Assembly: GCF_024584805.1 (NCBI RefSeq) | Contig: NZ_CP075715.1 | Coordinates: forward strand, 3,668,526 to 3,732,525 | DNA: 64,000 bases | Direction: 5' to 3' | DNA from: Streptomyces sp. FIT100 | GTDB lineage: Bacteria; Actinomycetota; Actinomycetes; Streptomycetales; Streptomycetaceae | Part shown: piece by piece, positions 47,548 through 55,819 of the stretch | Position numbering within the stretch: the first letter of the stretch is position 1 | Layout: every line of letters starts with the position of its first letter | Made by a program: the position numbers and the translations under genes | Notes under the pieces: model-generated | What the model was told of the DNA's origin: nothing | Seen by the model: the letters and a program-made list of their open reading frames with translations, nothing else | The model's database searches: none

Positions 47548-48306
47548 ATGGCCGCTCAGGCCGACAACCGAGCGCCGTACGCGCGCATTGCCGCCCACTA
47601 TGCGGAGCTGATCGGTTCCGGTCAGCTCCAGCCTGGGACGCTTCTGCCGAGCATTAAGAACCTCTCGGAGCAGTGGAGCGTGAGCACCGCGACCGCCGAG
47701 AAGGCGCTGCGCAAACTCCGCAACGAGGGGCTAGTCAGGGGGATTCACGGGATCGGAACAGAGGTTCTGGATCAGCCAGGCCCGATGTCTTCGGGATCTC
47801 AGCGCCAGGACCGGGGCCACCGCACCGGGTCGAGCTGGGGGTCAGGGGAAAGGTCTGACTCTCACCAAGCCGCCGTTGTATCTGCGCCTCTGGCGGTGGC
47901 CCAAGCGCTGGACATCGAGCCTGGCTCCGACGTCATCCGCCGGCGCCGTGTTTACAGAGACCGGCACGGCATCGTTGCGCACAGTACGTCATGGATTCCT
48001 GCTCGGTACGGAAAGCTGATTCCCCAGTTGGCCAGGAGCGAGCGCTTGACTGGAGGTACCTCGCTCCAGCTCATCGCTGCGGCGACGGGCCGACCGATCA
48101 GCCACCGGATCGATACCGCCTCGGCACGCCTCCTCACGGCAGAAGACGCCCAGCTACTGGAGCTTGACCCCGACGATCCGCCGACCGAACCGGTGGTCGT
48201 GATGACCGCGAAGTTCCTCGACATCGACAGCAGCGTTGTGGAGTACGGCGTCGACCTGGGAGGGCCAGGCCGTACCTGGCGAACGGAATCGGAGATCCCG
48301 CAGTGA
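47548..48306 (+). CDS. GntR/HutC-family regulator of the AICE
   Basis: A 252-aa regulator. The winged helix (8-75) has YARIAAHYAELIGSGQLQPG and the recognition part SVSTATAEKALRKLRNEGLV. The UTRA ligand-binding domain lies at about 105-250 (ALDIEPGSDVIRRRRVYRDR). GAGGGAGC lies seven bases before ATG 47548. In AICEs such repressors (KorSA-like) keep excision, replication and transfer silent. Its operators are probably the AGGGTTCCCT words just upstream. The stop overlaps the kinase start. Confidence 0.88.
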   Translation: MAAQADNRAPYARIAAHYAELIGSGQLQPGTLLPSIKNLSEQWSVSTATAEKALRKLRNEGLVRGIHGIGTEVLDQPGPMSSGSQRQDRGHRTGSSWGSGERSDSHQAAVVSAPLAVAQALDIEPGSDVIRRRRVYRDRHGIVAHSTSWIPARYGKLIPQLARSERLTGGTSLQLIAAATGRPISHRIDTASARLLTAEDAQLLELDPDDPPTEPVVVMTAKFLDIDSSVVEYGVDLGGPGRTWRTESEIPQ

Positions 48307-48983
48307 CGGTGCCTGACGACACCCTTGTGAGCGTGCTCGAAGACCGCTTGGGCGCACTCCTTAAGGCCCGCTGCACGGGCCGACTCACCCCAGACGCCGA
48401 AGCCGAGATGGCTACCATCTCCCGGACCCTGACCGGAAGGCTGCTGCCTCCACGCCCGCCGCGCTGCGTCCTCATGGCCGGTCTTCCCGGCTCTGGTAAG
48501 ACCACGCTCTCCCGCGCCCTCGTCGCTCGCGGTTACGTACGCCTCTGTCCAGACGAGGAAATGTATCGGCGCCATGGCGTGTACGGGGTGGACTTCCCCC
48601 GAGGCACGTTCCCCACGCTTGAGCGTCCAGTCCTTGAGGATGTGGCGCTTGAGCTACGGGAGCGACTCCATGCCGGGCACGATGTCGTGGTCGACCATGG
48701 CTTCTGGACTCCGGAGGACCGGAACCGATGGCGAGCCATTGTCACCGACGCCGGCGCAACTCCTGTGCTTGTTCACCTCGAAGCAAGCCACGATGAACTC
48801 TGGTCAAGGATCAACAAGCGCAACGAGTCCCACGCGCACGATGCCAACTCAATCTACTTTTCCGAGAGCGACCTTCAGCGGTACCGAACCCGCTTTGTCC
48901 CTCCCGGAGCGGACGAACCGCATCTCACATATGACGGCGATCCTTCAACCACGATCGCAGCACTGGAAGCCGCTCACTCCTAA
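48303..48983 (+). CDS. P-loop kinase (zeta-toxin / polynucleotide-kinase-like)
   Basis: A 226-aa AAA_33-type kinase. Walker A GLPGSGKTT (60-68), VVVDHGFWTPEDRNRW (Walker-B-like D and following acidic site, about 133-148) and a lid RINKRNESHAHD. Related proteins phosphorylate nucleotides, RNA ends, antibiotics or UDP-sugars. GTG start overlaps the GntR stop (GTGA), so the pair is coupled. A zeta-like toxin would need an antitoxin, none of which is visible except possibly the N-terminal 50 residues or GntR itself. The substrate is unknown. Confidence 0.75.
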   Translation: MTVPDDTLVSVLEDRLGALLKARCTGRLTPDAEAEMATISRTLTGRLLPPRPPRCVLMAGLPGSGKTTLSRALVARGYVRLCPDEEMYRRHGVYGVDFPRGTFPTLERPVLEDVALELRERLHAGHDVVVDHGFWTPEDRNRWRAIVTDAGATPVLVHLEASHDELWSRINKRNESHAHDANSIYFSESDLQRYRTRFVPPGADEPHLTYDGDPSTTIAALEAAHS

Positions 48984-49022
48984 GCCTCAGCCATCCGCCT
49001 CGGGGAAAGTAGCACCCGCCAG

Positions 49023-50150
49023 TCAGCTACCTGACCGCTGATAAATCCTCGCTTCATCGCTTCGGATTTCTAGGGTGGCATCGTAGAAGAATTTTGCTGC
49101 CTGCTCTCGCAATTCGTCCAACGCTTTCATTGTGATCAACCCCGTGAGATCAGCGCAATCAGGGAGCCCCTTGATCAGCAACACGACAGTGACCTGATAT
49201 AGCGAGTTGAGGGCCATCGAAGCAGGTTCGGTGAGTCCCACGTTCGTCTTACCGACCCGCATCGCCACCTGGCCCCTGAAATCAGTGAAGTTCAGGCTCA
49301 GCCCTCTTGATCCGGAGTGGACCTCATTACTTGCCAACTGATAATAAGCGCGCATGTGTCCCATGCGCACCTTGGCCTCAAGTGCGCGGAAATTGGCGTC
49401 CGGACAGTACTTCTTCGCCCATCCGTACTCCCGCTTAAACTCAGTTCCGTACTTCGCCAATGCGGCGTCGTAGAGGGCTTCTAGTTCATCTAGATAATCC
49501 TGCCCTAGAGGCTCCACACCGAGGGCTTGATGGTCCTTCTGATGTTGCCGAGCGCTCTGGTGAACAGCAATCACCTCGTGCTCCAAGTACCTAAGTGCAA
49601 GGTCCCCGTTCTGCGCGTCATCAATGCAATCACCGATAGCACCCGCGATTACGGCCATTTCGTGAAGCGTCCTACATCGCGCAAGCGCCCCTTCGGGATA
49701 GCCATTGATGAGCAAAGCAGAGACTTCTCCAGACACCCTGCAAGCCTTGGCGTGCAGGCGAATCAATACCTCAAAGGAGGCAGCTCGCTCCTCACTAAGA
49801 CCACTCGAGCCCTTCGACGCCAGTGCTTCGCCAGCTTCATGAGCACAGGCCATCATGATTGTGTACGCCATAAAGGCGCGGCCGTATCTCCGCTGCAATC
49901 GCTTCATAAACCCCCTGTCAACCCTTCTATTGGCTCGGATCGAGGCCATGTTCTGCAGCGCATGGATAGCGACCTGGGCTCCAAGTTTTTCTATGAAGGG
50001 CTCAACCGAAGTCCGGGCCTTTTCCATCGCTGCGCTCTCTGCAACTTCCTGAGTCCCGGAATCGTGCAGCGCCCTTGCCACATACTCGGCGAACATTTCC
50101 TCCATGGACGGCCTATTTCGCCGAAATATCCACCTCAAAGCAACCCCCAC
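49023..50150 (-). CDS. DUF5677-type protein partner of the OLD nuclease
   Basis: A 375-aa helical protein. The core region (AKACRVSGEVSALLINGYPE, RCRTLHEMAVIAGAIGD, RAYYQLASNEVHSGSRG) fits DUF5677, a family found in phage-defence and mobile loci. Codon use and GC are clearly lower than in the surrounding element, shared with the OLD gene, which lies 38 bp upstream on the same strand. GTG 50150 is listed; ATG 50105 (MEEMFAEYV) is a plausible start. The function is unknown; an HEPN-like RNase fold is possible from the R-x4-H-like RTLHE and NEVHSG but not proven. Confidence 0.72.
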   Translation of the reverse strand: MGVALRWIFRRNRPSMEEMFAEYVARALHDSGTQEVAESAAMEKARTSVEPFIEKLGAQVAIHALQNMASIRANRRVDRGFMKRLQRRYGRAFMAYTIMMACAHEAGEALASKGSSGLSEERAASFEVLIRLHAKACRVSGEVSALLINGYPEGALARCRTLHEMAVIAGAIGDCIDDAQNGDLALRYLEHEVIAVHQSARQHQKDHQALGVEPLGQDYLDELEALYDAALAKYGTEFKREYGWAKKYCPDANFRALEAKVRMGHMRAYYQLASNEVHSGSRGLSLNFTDFRGQVAMRVGKTNVGLTEPASMALNSLYQVTVVLLIKGLPDCADLTGLITMKALDELREQAAKFFYDATLEIRSDEARIYQRSGS

Positions 50151-50188
50151 CCATTCGCCCCGAATCCTCTACTCACATCACAATTCAG

Positions 50189-51724
50189 CTAATCACTCGC
50201 GCTCGCACTCCTCGGCCTACCCATGCCAATCACCTCTTCCTCTACTGACCGCAGATAAGAGATGACCTCGTGAGCAGCCGCCTCAAACTCGGCACGAGCA
50301 ACCTCCTCATCTTCTGCGATCCAGTCGAGCAGGTCATCAAGCAGTCGTTTCTTTTCTGCCCGCAGGCGCGCTTTATCTTGTTCGATAAAAACCTCAGCCA
50401 CTCTCTTTTGGAATCGGGAAGGATAGTAATCCTCGAACTTACTGTTGGACCAAAAAGAGAAGCGACTGGACGGCCAGTTTGAGAATTTTCTCTCCAGTTG
50501 GGAGACTACCTTTTGGCCACTCGTATCACCATCCACAACCACCCATGCCCTATGCCGATACATGGGCTCGAGGTGGGAAAAGAGCAGCATTTCCACAAAG
50601 TCAATGACTAGTGGCTCAACACGACTTGTTCCTCCAGCGGCTACGGTTCGCATCCCGCGCAGTCCAGGGGCGAACCACGGGATAAGGTATTGCCTAACCA
50701 ATCGTTCAGCACTCGACTCCTCGAAGATCATCCAGCCGTCGCTCAGGTACAGGTCAGAAACCTCGTAACCAAGCTCCTGCAGCACGTCTACACGCTCTGC
50801 TGAAGTCGAAACAACTTCATAGGATGTGCTGGGCGGGATACCCCCATCCGCAGAAGCGTGAAGAACCACAGTGCTTTCTGGACTGCCTAGTCTTGTGAGA
50901 ACGATGCTGCTGTGTGTGGTAATCACGAACTGGTTGAATTCACTTGCTTTTAGCACGGCGGCCAGGAGCGCCTTAAGCGCATGCGGATGCAGGTCGTTCT
51001 CCGGCTCCTCAATCAGAAATAGCTTTCCCTTTGCCCCACAAAGACTGACGATCAAATTCAATACTGACGCAACACCTGTGCCCATGGCATCAATATTGAT
51101 GCTGGAGAATCTGTCGACCTGAATTCCTAGGTACTGCCCATGCTCCCCCGGAATCACGTTTATATCGAACCCCAGAACATCCCGACATAGCTGGCGAAAT
51201 TGGAGAGCTTCCGGAAACTGAGCGGTTGCCAGCATCGCAACTCGGGCGACGATGTTTGCATCATGAGGCCAAACTGCATGCGCGCTAGCTACGTCAACCT
51301 GACTTCCATTCGACCTTTGTGCTCGACCAGAGAATACAGGATAAATCAGATTACCTGGAGCTACTCCCCGCGACCTCTGCAGATAATATCCGGCGCCGTC
51401 GCGATTGCCGTAGAGTTCAACCCCCTTCCCTCTTGTGGTGACTTGAATTTGATTCTCGGTGACGTTGTCTTTGATTCCGGCAGGGGAGACATTCTGAAGC
51501 GGGATGTCTGCAATGCTCGATAGCAATATTCTTGCACTGCTGAAGCCGACGCGAATGTCAGTCTTTCGAATTTCGGAACCATCTTGCAACAGGTAGAGCG
51601 CACGCAGAAGCGAGGATTTTCCGGCATTATTCCTGCCGATTATCAATGTTATTGGACCCAAGGGTAGGTCCCCACTGTCTGCGATTGACCTGAAATCCGT
51701 GATCCGAATTGAGTTGAAGATCAT
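50189..51724 (-). CDS. OLD-family ATPase/TOPRIM endonuclease
   Basis: A 511-aa protein. An ABC/SMC-like ATPase domain has Walker A GRNNAGKSS (30-38), Walker B LFLIEEPEN (235-243) and H-switch TTHSS (269-273). A TOPRIM domain has the acidic residue in IFEESSAE (E335/E336) and VVVDGDTSG (D398, D400). This is the class-1 OLD layout, as in P2 Old and GajA, nicking or cutting DNA to abort phage infection. The start ATG 51724 has GAGGG upstream. GC is lower than the AICE core, pointing to separate acquisition. No UvrD helicase (GajB) is present. Confidence 0.88.
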   Translation of the reverse strand: MIFNSIRITDFRSIADSGDLPLGPITLIIGRNNAGKSSLLRALYLLQDGSEIRKTDIRVGFSSARILLSSIADIPLQNVSPAGIKDNVTENQIQVTTRGKGVELYGNRDGAGYYLQRSRGVAPGNLIYPVFSGRAQRSNGSQVDVASAHAVWPHDANIVARVAMLATAQFPEALQFRQLCRDVLGFDINVIPGEHGQYLGIQVDRFSSINIDAMGTGVASVLNLIVSLCGAKGKLFLIEEPENDLHPHALKALLAAVLKASEFNQFVITTHSSIVLTRLGSPESTVVLHASADGGIPPSTSYEVVSTSAERVDVLQELGYEVSDLYLSDGWMIFEESSAERLVRQYLIPWFAPGLRGMRTVAAGGTSRVEPLVIDFVEMLLFSHLEPMYRHRAWVVVDGDTSGQKVVSQLERKFSNWPSSRFSFWSNSKFEDYYPSRFQKRVAEVFIEQDKARLRAEKKRLLDDLLDWIAEDEEVARAEFEAAAHEVISYLRSVEEEVIGMGRPRSASASD

Positions 51725-51932
51725 CGACCCTCGCTTCCCTGCCGACCAGGGGAGAATCTTAGGGCGCTTTCCTCTGCTAAATCCACAGATTCGACAGAAA
51801 ACACGCGTGGCATGTCTACTCACTGGCGCGAACCACAAGCCTTGCAGGTTGGAGGCGGGCCGCCGTGTCGGAGTCGGCGAACCGGTCTTGAGAGCCTGTG
51901 CACCGCCACGTAGCTGTGGGCACGGTGAGGGC

Positions 51933-52424
51933 ATGACGGACGATGCAGATCGCTTAGCAGCAGTGCACCTTGCCCACCAGACCCACGAGGTTGGGCGCGC
52001 ATACGGGTTGGAGCCCGTGCGTCAGGTGATCCGCCGTATCAGCCGAGGGCGGTGGGGCGGCCACAAAGGCTGGCCTCGCGTCCCCATCTTGGAGACTCCG
52101 TGGCAAGACACGATCTCCCCTACGCGAACCGACTGGCGTCAGCGCGCAGCCCAGTTGGAAGGGGAGGTCGTCTTCGCTGTCGACTACAGGGTTTGCCGCC
52201 GCTGCGGACTGGGATGGGTTGAGGAGCCACACACCGACCCCGAGTACGGGCGTTGTGGACTCGCCAGAGCAGGACTGGCCGCCCTTCGCACCGACTACCC
52301 GAACGTGGCATGGCACACGCTCGGAGCCCACTTCGTCAGCGCGCAGCCGTTCTGGCAGGCCGTGGGCGCAGGGGTGCCGGGAAGCTACCAACAGCGCGAA
52401 CTCTGCTTGCACATGAGGTGGTAG
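51933..52424 (+). CDS. GNAT-like conserved mobile-element protein
   Basis: A 163-aa protein. The middle has CRRCGLGWVEEPHTDPEYGR (zinc-like Cys pair and Asp/His), and the end FWQAVGAGVPGSYQQRELC resembles the C-terminal strand-helix of GNAT acetyltransferases. From memory, related proteins sit beside att sites in Streptomyces elements. ATG 51933 follows GTGAGGGC. The acyl-CoA site is not clearly recognisable, so the enzymatic role is uncertain. It is the last element gene before the right arm site. Confidence 0.6.
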   Translation: MTDDADRLAAVHLAHQTHEVGRAYGLEPVRQVIRRISRGRWGGHKGWPRVPILETPWQDTISPTRTDWRQRAAQLEGEVVFAVDYRVCRRCGLGWVEEPHTDPEYGRCGLARAGLAALRTDYPNVAWHTLGAHFVSAQPFWQAVGAGVPGSYQQRELCLHMRW

Positions 52425-52437
52425 CCCGTCCTTGGCG

Positions 52438-52458
52438 TACGCCAACCCGTACGCCAAC
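52438..52458. promoter_or_regulatory. Putative integrase arm-binding site, right side
   Basis: Exact 21-bp copy, in the same orientation, of 37563-37583, with tandem ACGCCAAC octamers. It is 71 bp from the core repeat. In the excised circle the two copies flank attP. Confidence 0.7.
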
Positions 52459-52529
52459 AGCAGCGCACAGCCGCGTGCGTCACCGGGCACACCAAGTAGT
52501 GGGATCTTGCCGTGCCTTGGGATGACGCG

Positions 52530-52578
52530 GCCTGAAAAGCGGAAGGTCGCCGGTTCGACCCCGGCCCCAGCCACCGCA
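52530..52578 (+). repeat. attR: right 49-bp attachment repeat
   Basis: Copy of the 3' part of tRNA-Phe (49 identical bases to 37453-37501). The tRNA 5' half is absent here, marking the original chromosomal 3' end. Confidence 0.96.
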
Positions 52579-52593
52579 GCCCTAGCAGGGCAA

Positions 52594-52628
52594 ACACCCC
52601 CACCGAAGATCCTCGGCGGGGGTGTTTT
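52594..52628 (+). terminator. Original chromosomal terminator of tRNA-Phe
   Basis: Stem ACACCCCC / GGGGGTGT, extended past one mismatch by CCGA/TCGG, followed by TTTT. It is homologous to the element-borne hairpin at 37518-37553. Confidence 0.85.
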
Positions 52629-52659
52629 CGTGTCGGCCCGCTCGCCGTACCAAGGGCGG

Positions 52660-52835
52660 CTTTCCCATCTTCAGAGAAAGATCCACGTCCTCGAGCTCCG
52701 GGTTCCGGCTGAGGAGCTCGACGACTTCAACGCCCACATGGTCGGCGGAGATCCGGGTGGTCCACGAGTTCCGCTGGGACAGGGGGCCTGCTGACGCCAC
52801 AGCTGCTGTCCGCCCGTGGCTCCGCGCCGGATGAG
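52660..52835 (+). pseudogene. Possible frameshifted remnant
   Basis: One frame reads RKIHVLELRVPAEELDDFNA followed by HMVG. After one base shift the sequence continues EIRVVHEFRWDRGPAD. The two halves join smoothly in character, suggesting a decayed small gene. No family identified; this may be chance in GC-rich DNA. The remainder of 52579-52893 shows no gene. Confidence 0.3.
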
Positions 52836-52893
52836 GCGCCCGCTCAGAGCGCGGAGCGCGGTGGCATGCAGCCGGGCTCACACAGTGGGGTCC

Positions 52894-53391
52894 TCAGGCA
52901 GCGTCTTTCTGGAAGGCGTCCCGCAGGCGCAGCAGCTCGCGGCGGCGGGAGTGTGCCCGGGCCAGGAGGAGGCCCGCGGTGGCGATGAGGGCGAGGGCGG
53001 CCAGGGCGACGGCCAGGGCTTCGGGGGTGGTGCCGCGGACTGCGGCCAGTGCCGTGGCGACGGCACCGGTCACGGAGGTGACCGCGAGCGCGAGCCGGGC
53101 GCCCAGCACCCGGTCCCGGGCGAACAGCGCTCGGCGGCGGCTCAGGACCCACCCGGCGAGGGCGGCCCAGGCCAGGCCGACGGCGATCAGCCCGGCGAAG
53201 GCGGCCCGGGTGCGCACGGGGAGCGGGTGCGGTTCGGTCAGCCACAGCACGGCGATCAGGGCCGCCCCGCACCCTCCCGCGAGGCCCACCGCCACGTGCC
53301 GCATACGGGCGCGCAGCGAGACCTCCGCCGCGAGCGCCCGCTCCAATTCCTTCGGCACATCCCGGCGTGCCCTGTCGTTGTGCTCGCTCAT
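52894..53391 (-). CDS. Membrane partner of the ECF sigma factor
   Basis: A 165-aa protein. A charged N-terminus (MSEHNDRARRDVPKELERAL) is followed by four hydrophobic segments (about 33-52, 62-82, 95-115, 122-142). The ATG overlaps the sigma stop (ATGA, 53388-53391), the common arrangement for an ECF sigma and its membrane regulator. There is no classical zinc-finger anti-sigma motif, so anti-sigma function is inferred from position only. Confidence 0.7.
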   Translation of the reverse strand: MSEHNDRARRDVPKELERALAAEVSLRARMRHVAVGLAGGCGAALIAVLWLTEPHPLPVRTRAAFAGLIAVGLAWAALAGWVLSRRRALFARDRVLGARLALAVTSVTGAVATALAAVRGTTPEALAVALAALALIATAGLLLARAHSRRRELLRLRDAFQKDAA

Positions 53392-53933
53392 GCCTCGTAT
53401 CCCCTCTCCACCAGGACGTCCCGCAACATGCGGCGCGCGCGGTGCAGCCTGCTCTTGACCGTGCCCGGCGGGACGCCGAGCACCTCCGCGCAGTCGGCCA
53501 GGGGCAGGTCCTCCAGATGGAAGAGGATCAGCACCTCGCGTTCCGTCGGCGGCAGCCCGCCCAGGCCCGCTTCGATCTCGAGCGCGGTCAGGACGCCGAC
53601 GAGACCGCCACCGTCGTCGGCGACCGCGTCCGTCTCCGCCTCGGCGGTCTCCGGGGTCCGGTACGCCTGGCGCAGATGGTCGGTCACCGTGCGCCGGGCG
53701 ATGGTGAACAGCCATGGGGCGAACCGTTCCGGCTGCCGCAGGCGCGGCAGCCCGCGCACCACCGCGACCCACGCCTCCTGGGCGAGATCGTCCGCGATGT
53801 GCGGGGATCCGACCATGCCGCGCAGATAGCGCCACAGCGGGTCGTGCCAGACACGCACCAGCTCGTGGAACGCCTCCCGCTCCCCGAGCTGGCAGCGCAC
53901 CACCAGCAGACCGTCGCGTCCGTCGTCGCTCAC
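53388..53933 (-). CDS. ECF sigma factor
   Basis: A 181-aa sigma-70 family protein. Region 2 (about 15-80) has DDLAQEAWVAVVRGLPRL and WLFTIARRTVTDHLR. Region 4 (about 110-165) has LPPTEREVLILFHLEDLPLA and VPPGTVKSRLHRARR. The GTG at 53933 is chosen because GGGAG precedes it; the frame extends to GTG 53963. It controls an unknown regulon, possibly including the thiol genes that follow downstream on the same strand relative to other loci. High confidence in class. Confidence 0.9.
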   Translation of the reverse strand: MSDDGRDGLLVVRCQLGEREAFHELVRVWHDPLWRYLRGMVGSPHIADDLAQEAWVAVVRGLPRLRQPERFAPWLFTIARRTVTDHLRQAYRTPETAEAETDAVADDGGGLVGVLTALEIEAGLGGLPPTEREVLILFHLEDLPLADCAEVLGVPPGTVKSRLHRARRMLRDVLVERGYEA

Positions 53934-54056
53934 CGCATCTCCCTGCCTCGACTCACGCGTCACCGGGACAGTCGGGATCCGGCACGGAAAGGTTCACGAG
54001 GACTCTCCCTTGAACTCTGCTCGTCGGCGGACGGGGCCGGCCGTCGGAGGAGGTCG

Positions 54057-54896
54057 TCACGCCCGTTCGCGCCCCCGCCACCCCCGCACCGCCAGGACGA
54101 TCGCCGTGGCCGCGACCAGCAGGGTCAGGAGGATCCAGTCGGGGACCGAGCCGCCCAGGTCGGCGACCCGTTCCTCGGCGGCGAAGGAGGTGTCGACCGA
54201 CAGCAGGCCCGGGAGTGCGGCGGTGCCGTCGGTGGTGAGGAAGAGGACGCCCAGGGTGATGAAGAGGAGGCCGGAGAGGGCCGAGGTCGTGTGGAGGCGC
54301 AAGCGCCCCCCGAGGCGGACCGTCCGGCCGCGGAGCCAGCGGCGGCGGGAGAGGTCGTAGCGCTCCCAGAGGAGGGCGAGGACGAAGAGGGGGACGGCCA
54401 TGCCGAGGGCGTAGACGGCCAGGAGCAGGGCGCCGTAGGCGGGGCCCGCGCTGAGGGAGGCCACGGTCAGGACGCTGCCGAGGATCGGGCCCGCGCAGAA
54501 GCCCGCGAGGCCGTGGACGAGGCCGAGGGCGTAGACGGAGAGTCCCGTCGTGGGGCGGATCCGGCCGCCGGCCTCGGCGAGGCGGCGGGAGGAGAAGGTG
54601 AAGGCGAAGCCCTTGCCGAGGAGCTGCGCGGCGCCGAGCGCGATGATCAGCCAGCCGCCGGCGGTGACCATGAGCTCCCGGTGGCCGTGCAGGAGCCGCC
54701 CGGCGAGCGAGCCCGCCGCGCCCAAGGGCACGAGGGTCGTGGCGAGACCCGCGTAGAAGATGCCGGTACGGGCCATGAGCTTGGACGTCGTGTCGATCGA
54801 GTACGCGAAGAAGGCGGGCAGGAGCAGTGCGCTGCACGGGCTGAGCAGAGCGAGGAGGCCGCCGAGGAAGGCGGCCAGATAGCCGATGTCCGTCAC
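54057..54896 (-). CDS. CcdA/DsbD-type thiol transporter
   Basis: A 279-aa membrane protein with six core helices of the cytochrome c biogenesis/DsbD transmembrane family. The redox cysteine sites are LLSPCSALLLPAFFAY (C21) and GLAGFCAGPILG (about C134), which relay electrons from cytoplasmic thioredoxin to the exterior. GTG 54896 overlaps the DsbA-like gene stop by 4 bases. The partner is most likely the DsbA-like protein encoded just upstream. A C-terminal basic tail ends RGWRGRERA. Confidence 0.87.
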   Translation of the reverse strand: MTDIGYLAAFLGGLLALLSPCSALLLPAFFAYSIDTTSKLMARTGIFYAGLATTLVPLGAAGSLAGRLLHGHRELMVTAGGWLIIALGAAQLLGKGFAFTFSSRRLAEAGGRIRPTTGLSVYALGLVHGLAGFCAGPILGSVLTVASLSAGPAYGALLLAVYALGMAVPLFVLALLWERYDLSRRRWLRGRTVRLGGRLRLHTTSALSGLLFITLGVLFLTTDGTAALPGLLSVDTSFAAEERVADLGGSVPDWILLTLLVAATAIVLAVRGWRGRERA

Positions 54897-55633
54897 CGCG
54901 CGGCGCCCTTCCCCGCACCGGCCGCCTCCACCGCGATCGCCTGCTCGAACGTCTCCCGTGGCTGCGCGCCCGCGATCGGGCGCCCGTTGACGAGGAACGA
55001 CGGCGTGGACGTCGCGCCCAGGCCGTACGCCTCCTGCTGGTCCTGCGCGACCGCGCGCCGCGCCGCGCCGCTCTCCGCGTCCCGTGCGAAACGGTTCAGG
55101 TCCTTCACCCCGGCCTCTTCGGCGAGCTCCTTCAGCCGCTGCGCGCCGAAGCCCTTCTCCTTCGCGCCCTCGGCGTACGCGGCCGCGTGGAACTGCCAGA
55201 AGCGGCCCTGCCGTCCGGCGGCCCAGGCCGCGCGCGCCGCGGCTTCGGACTCGGCGCCGAAGATCGGGAGGTTGCGCCACTCGATGCGCAGGGTGCCGCT
55301 GTCCACGTACTTCTCGACCAGCGCGGGCGCGGTGTCCCGCGCGAACTTTCCGCAGTAGCCGCACGCGAAGTCGGCGTACTCGATCAGGACGACGGGTGCG
55401 TCCGCGCGGCCGACCGCGAGGGGGTCGGCGGGGTCGCGCCGGGCGAGTTCCGCCAGCTCGCGGTACATGTCGGCCTGCGGGTCGGCGGACGCCCCGGCGA
55501 CGGAGCCTCCTGCTGTGGGGGCCGTGGGGGCGGTGGGGTCGGGTGCGGCGGCGGTGTACGAGACGACGCCGAGCAGCACGGCGGCCGCGGCGACGGCCGC
55601 GCCGAGCGCGAAAGGCTTGCGGGAAAGGGGCAT
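54893..55633 (-). CDS. DsbA/thioredoxin-fold secreted thiol oxidoreductase
   Basis: A 246-aa exported protein. A signal/anchor helix (8-28) is followed by a Pro/Thr linker and a DsbA-like thioredoxin fold with active site CGYC (C91-C94) in YADFACGYCGKFA. A cis-proline is visible in TSTPSFLVNG near 210-219. It should form or shuffle disulfides in secreted proteins, recycled by CcdA-like partner. ATG 55633 is preceded by GGAGAG. Stop overlaps the partner start. Confidence 0.9.
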   Translation of the reverse strand: MPLSRKPFALGAAVAAAAVLLGVVSYTAAAPDPTAPTAPTAGGSVAGASADPQADMYRELAELARRDPADPLAVGRADAPVVLIEYADFACGYCGKFARDTAPALVEKYVDSGTLRIEWRNLPIFGAESEAAARAAWAAGRQGRFWQFHAAAYAEGAKEKGFGAQRLKELAEEAGVKDLNRFARDAESGAARRAVAQDQQEAYGLGATSTPSFLVNGRPIAGAQPRETFEQAIAVEAAGAGKGAAR

Positions 55634-55819
55634 GGCTGTGTGATCTCTCCGGTACACGAAGGCGCTGGGGGTGTCCGGCGGATCGGGCTGGATCGGCGAG
55701 CGGCGCAGGAGACGGCGTCCCAGGGCGTCGCGAGCCCAGCGTGATCCGCCGGGCACCCCCGAGGCGTGAAGGCGTGAAGGCGTGAGGGGGTTGGGCGGGC
55801 GGCACGGCTGTGCCCCGCC

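Larger units (their letters stand above)
37453..52578 (-). mobile_element. Actinomycete integrative and conjugative element (AICE) in tRNA-Phe
   Basis: A 15.1-kb insertion bounded by the 49-bp direct repeat 37453-37501 / 52530-52578. It carries integrase and excisionase next to the left end, a replication module (Prim-Pol, small zinc protein, DUF3631 helicase, iteron-like repeats), an FtsK/TraB-type transfer protein with small spread-type genes, and a GntR regulator. Most operon genes run on the minus strand toward the integrase. Cargo: P-loop kinase, DUF5677 protein, OLD nuclease, GNAT-like protein. The layout matches pSAM2-type AICEs, but the replication genes are of the Prim-Pol class rather than RepSA. 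All core genes look intact, so it is probably functional. Confidence 0.93.

Noticed and set aside
50189..51724. Gabija system
   Set aside because: GajA-like architecture is present but no UvrD/GajB helicase is encoded beside it; the partner is DUF5677.
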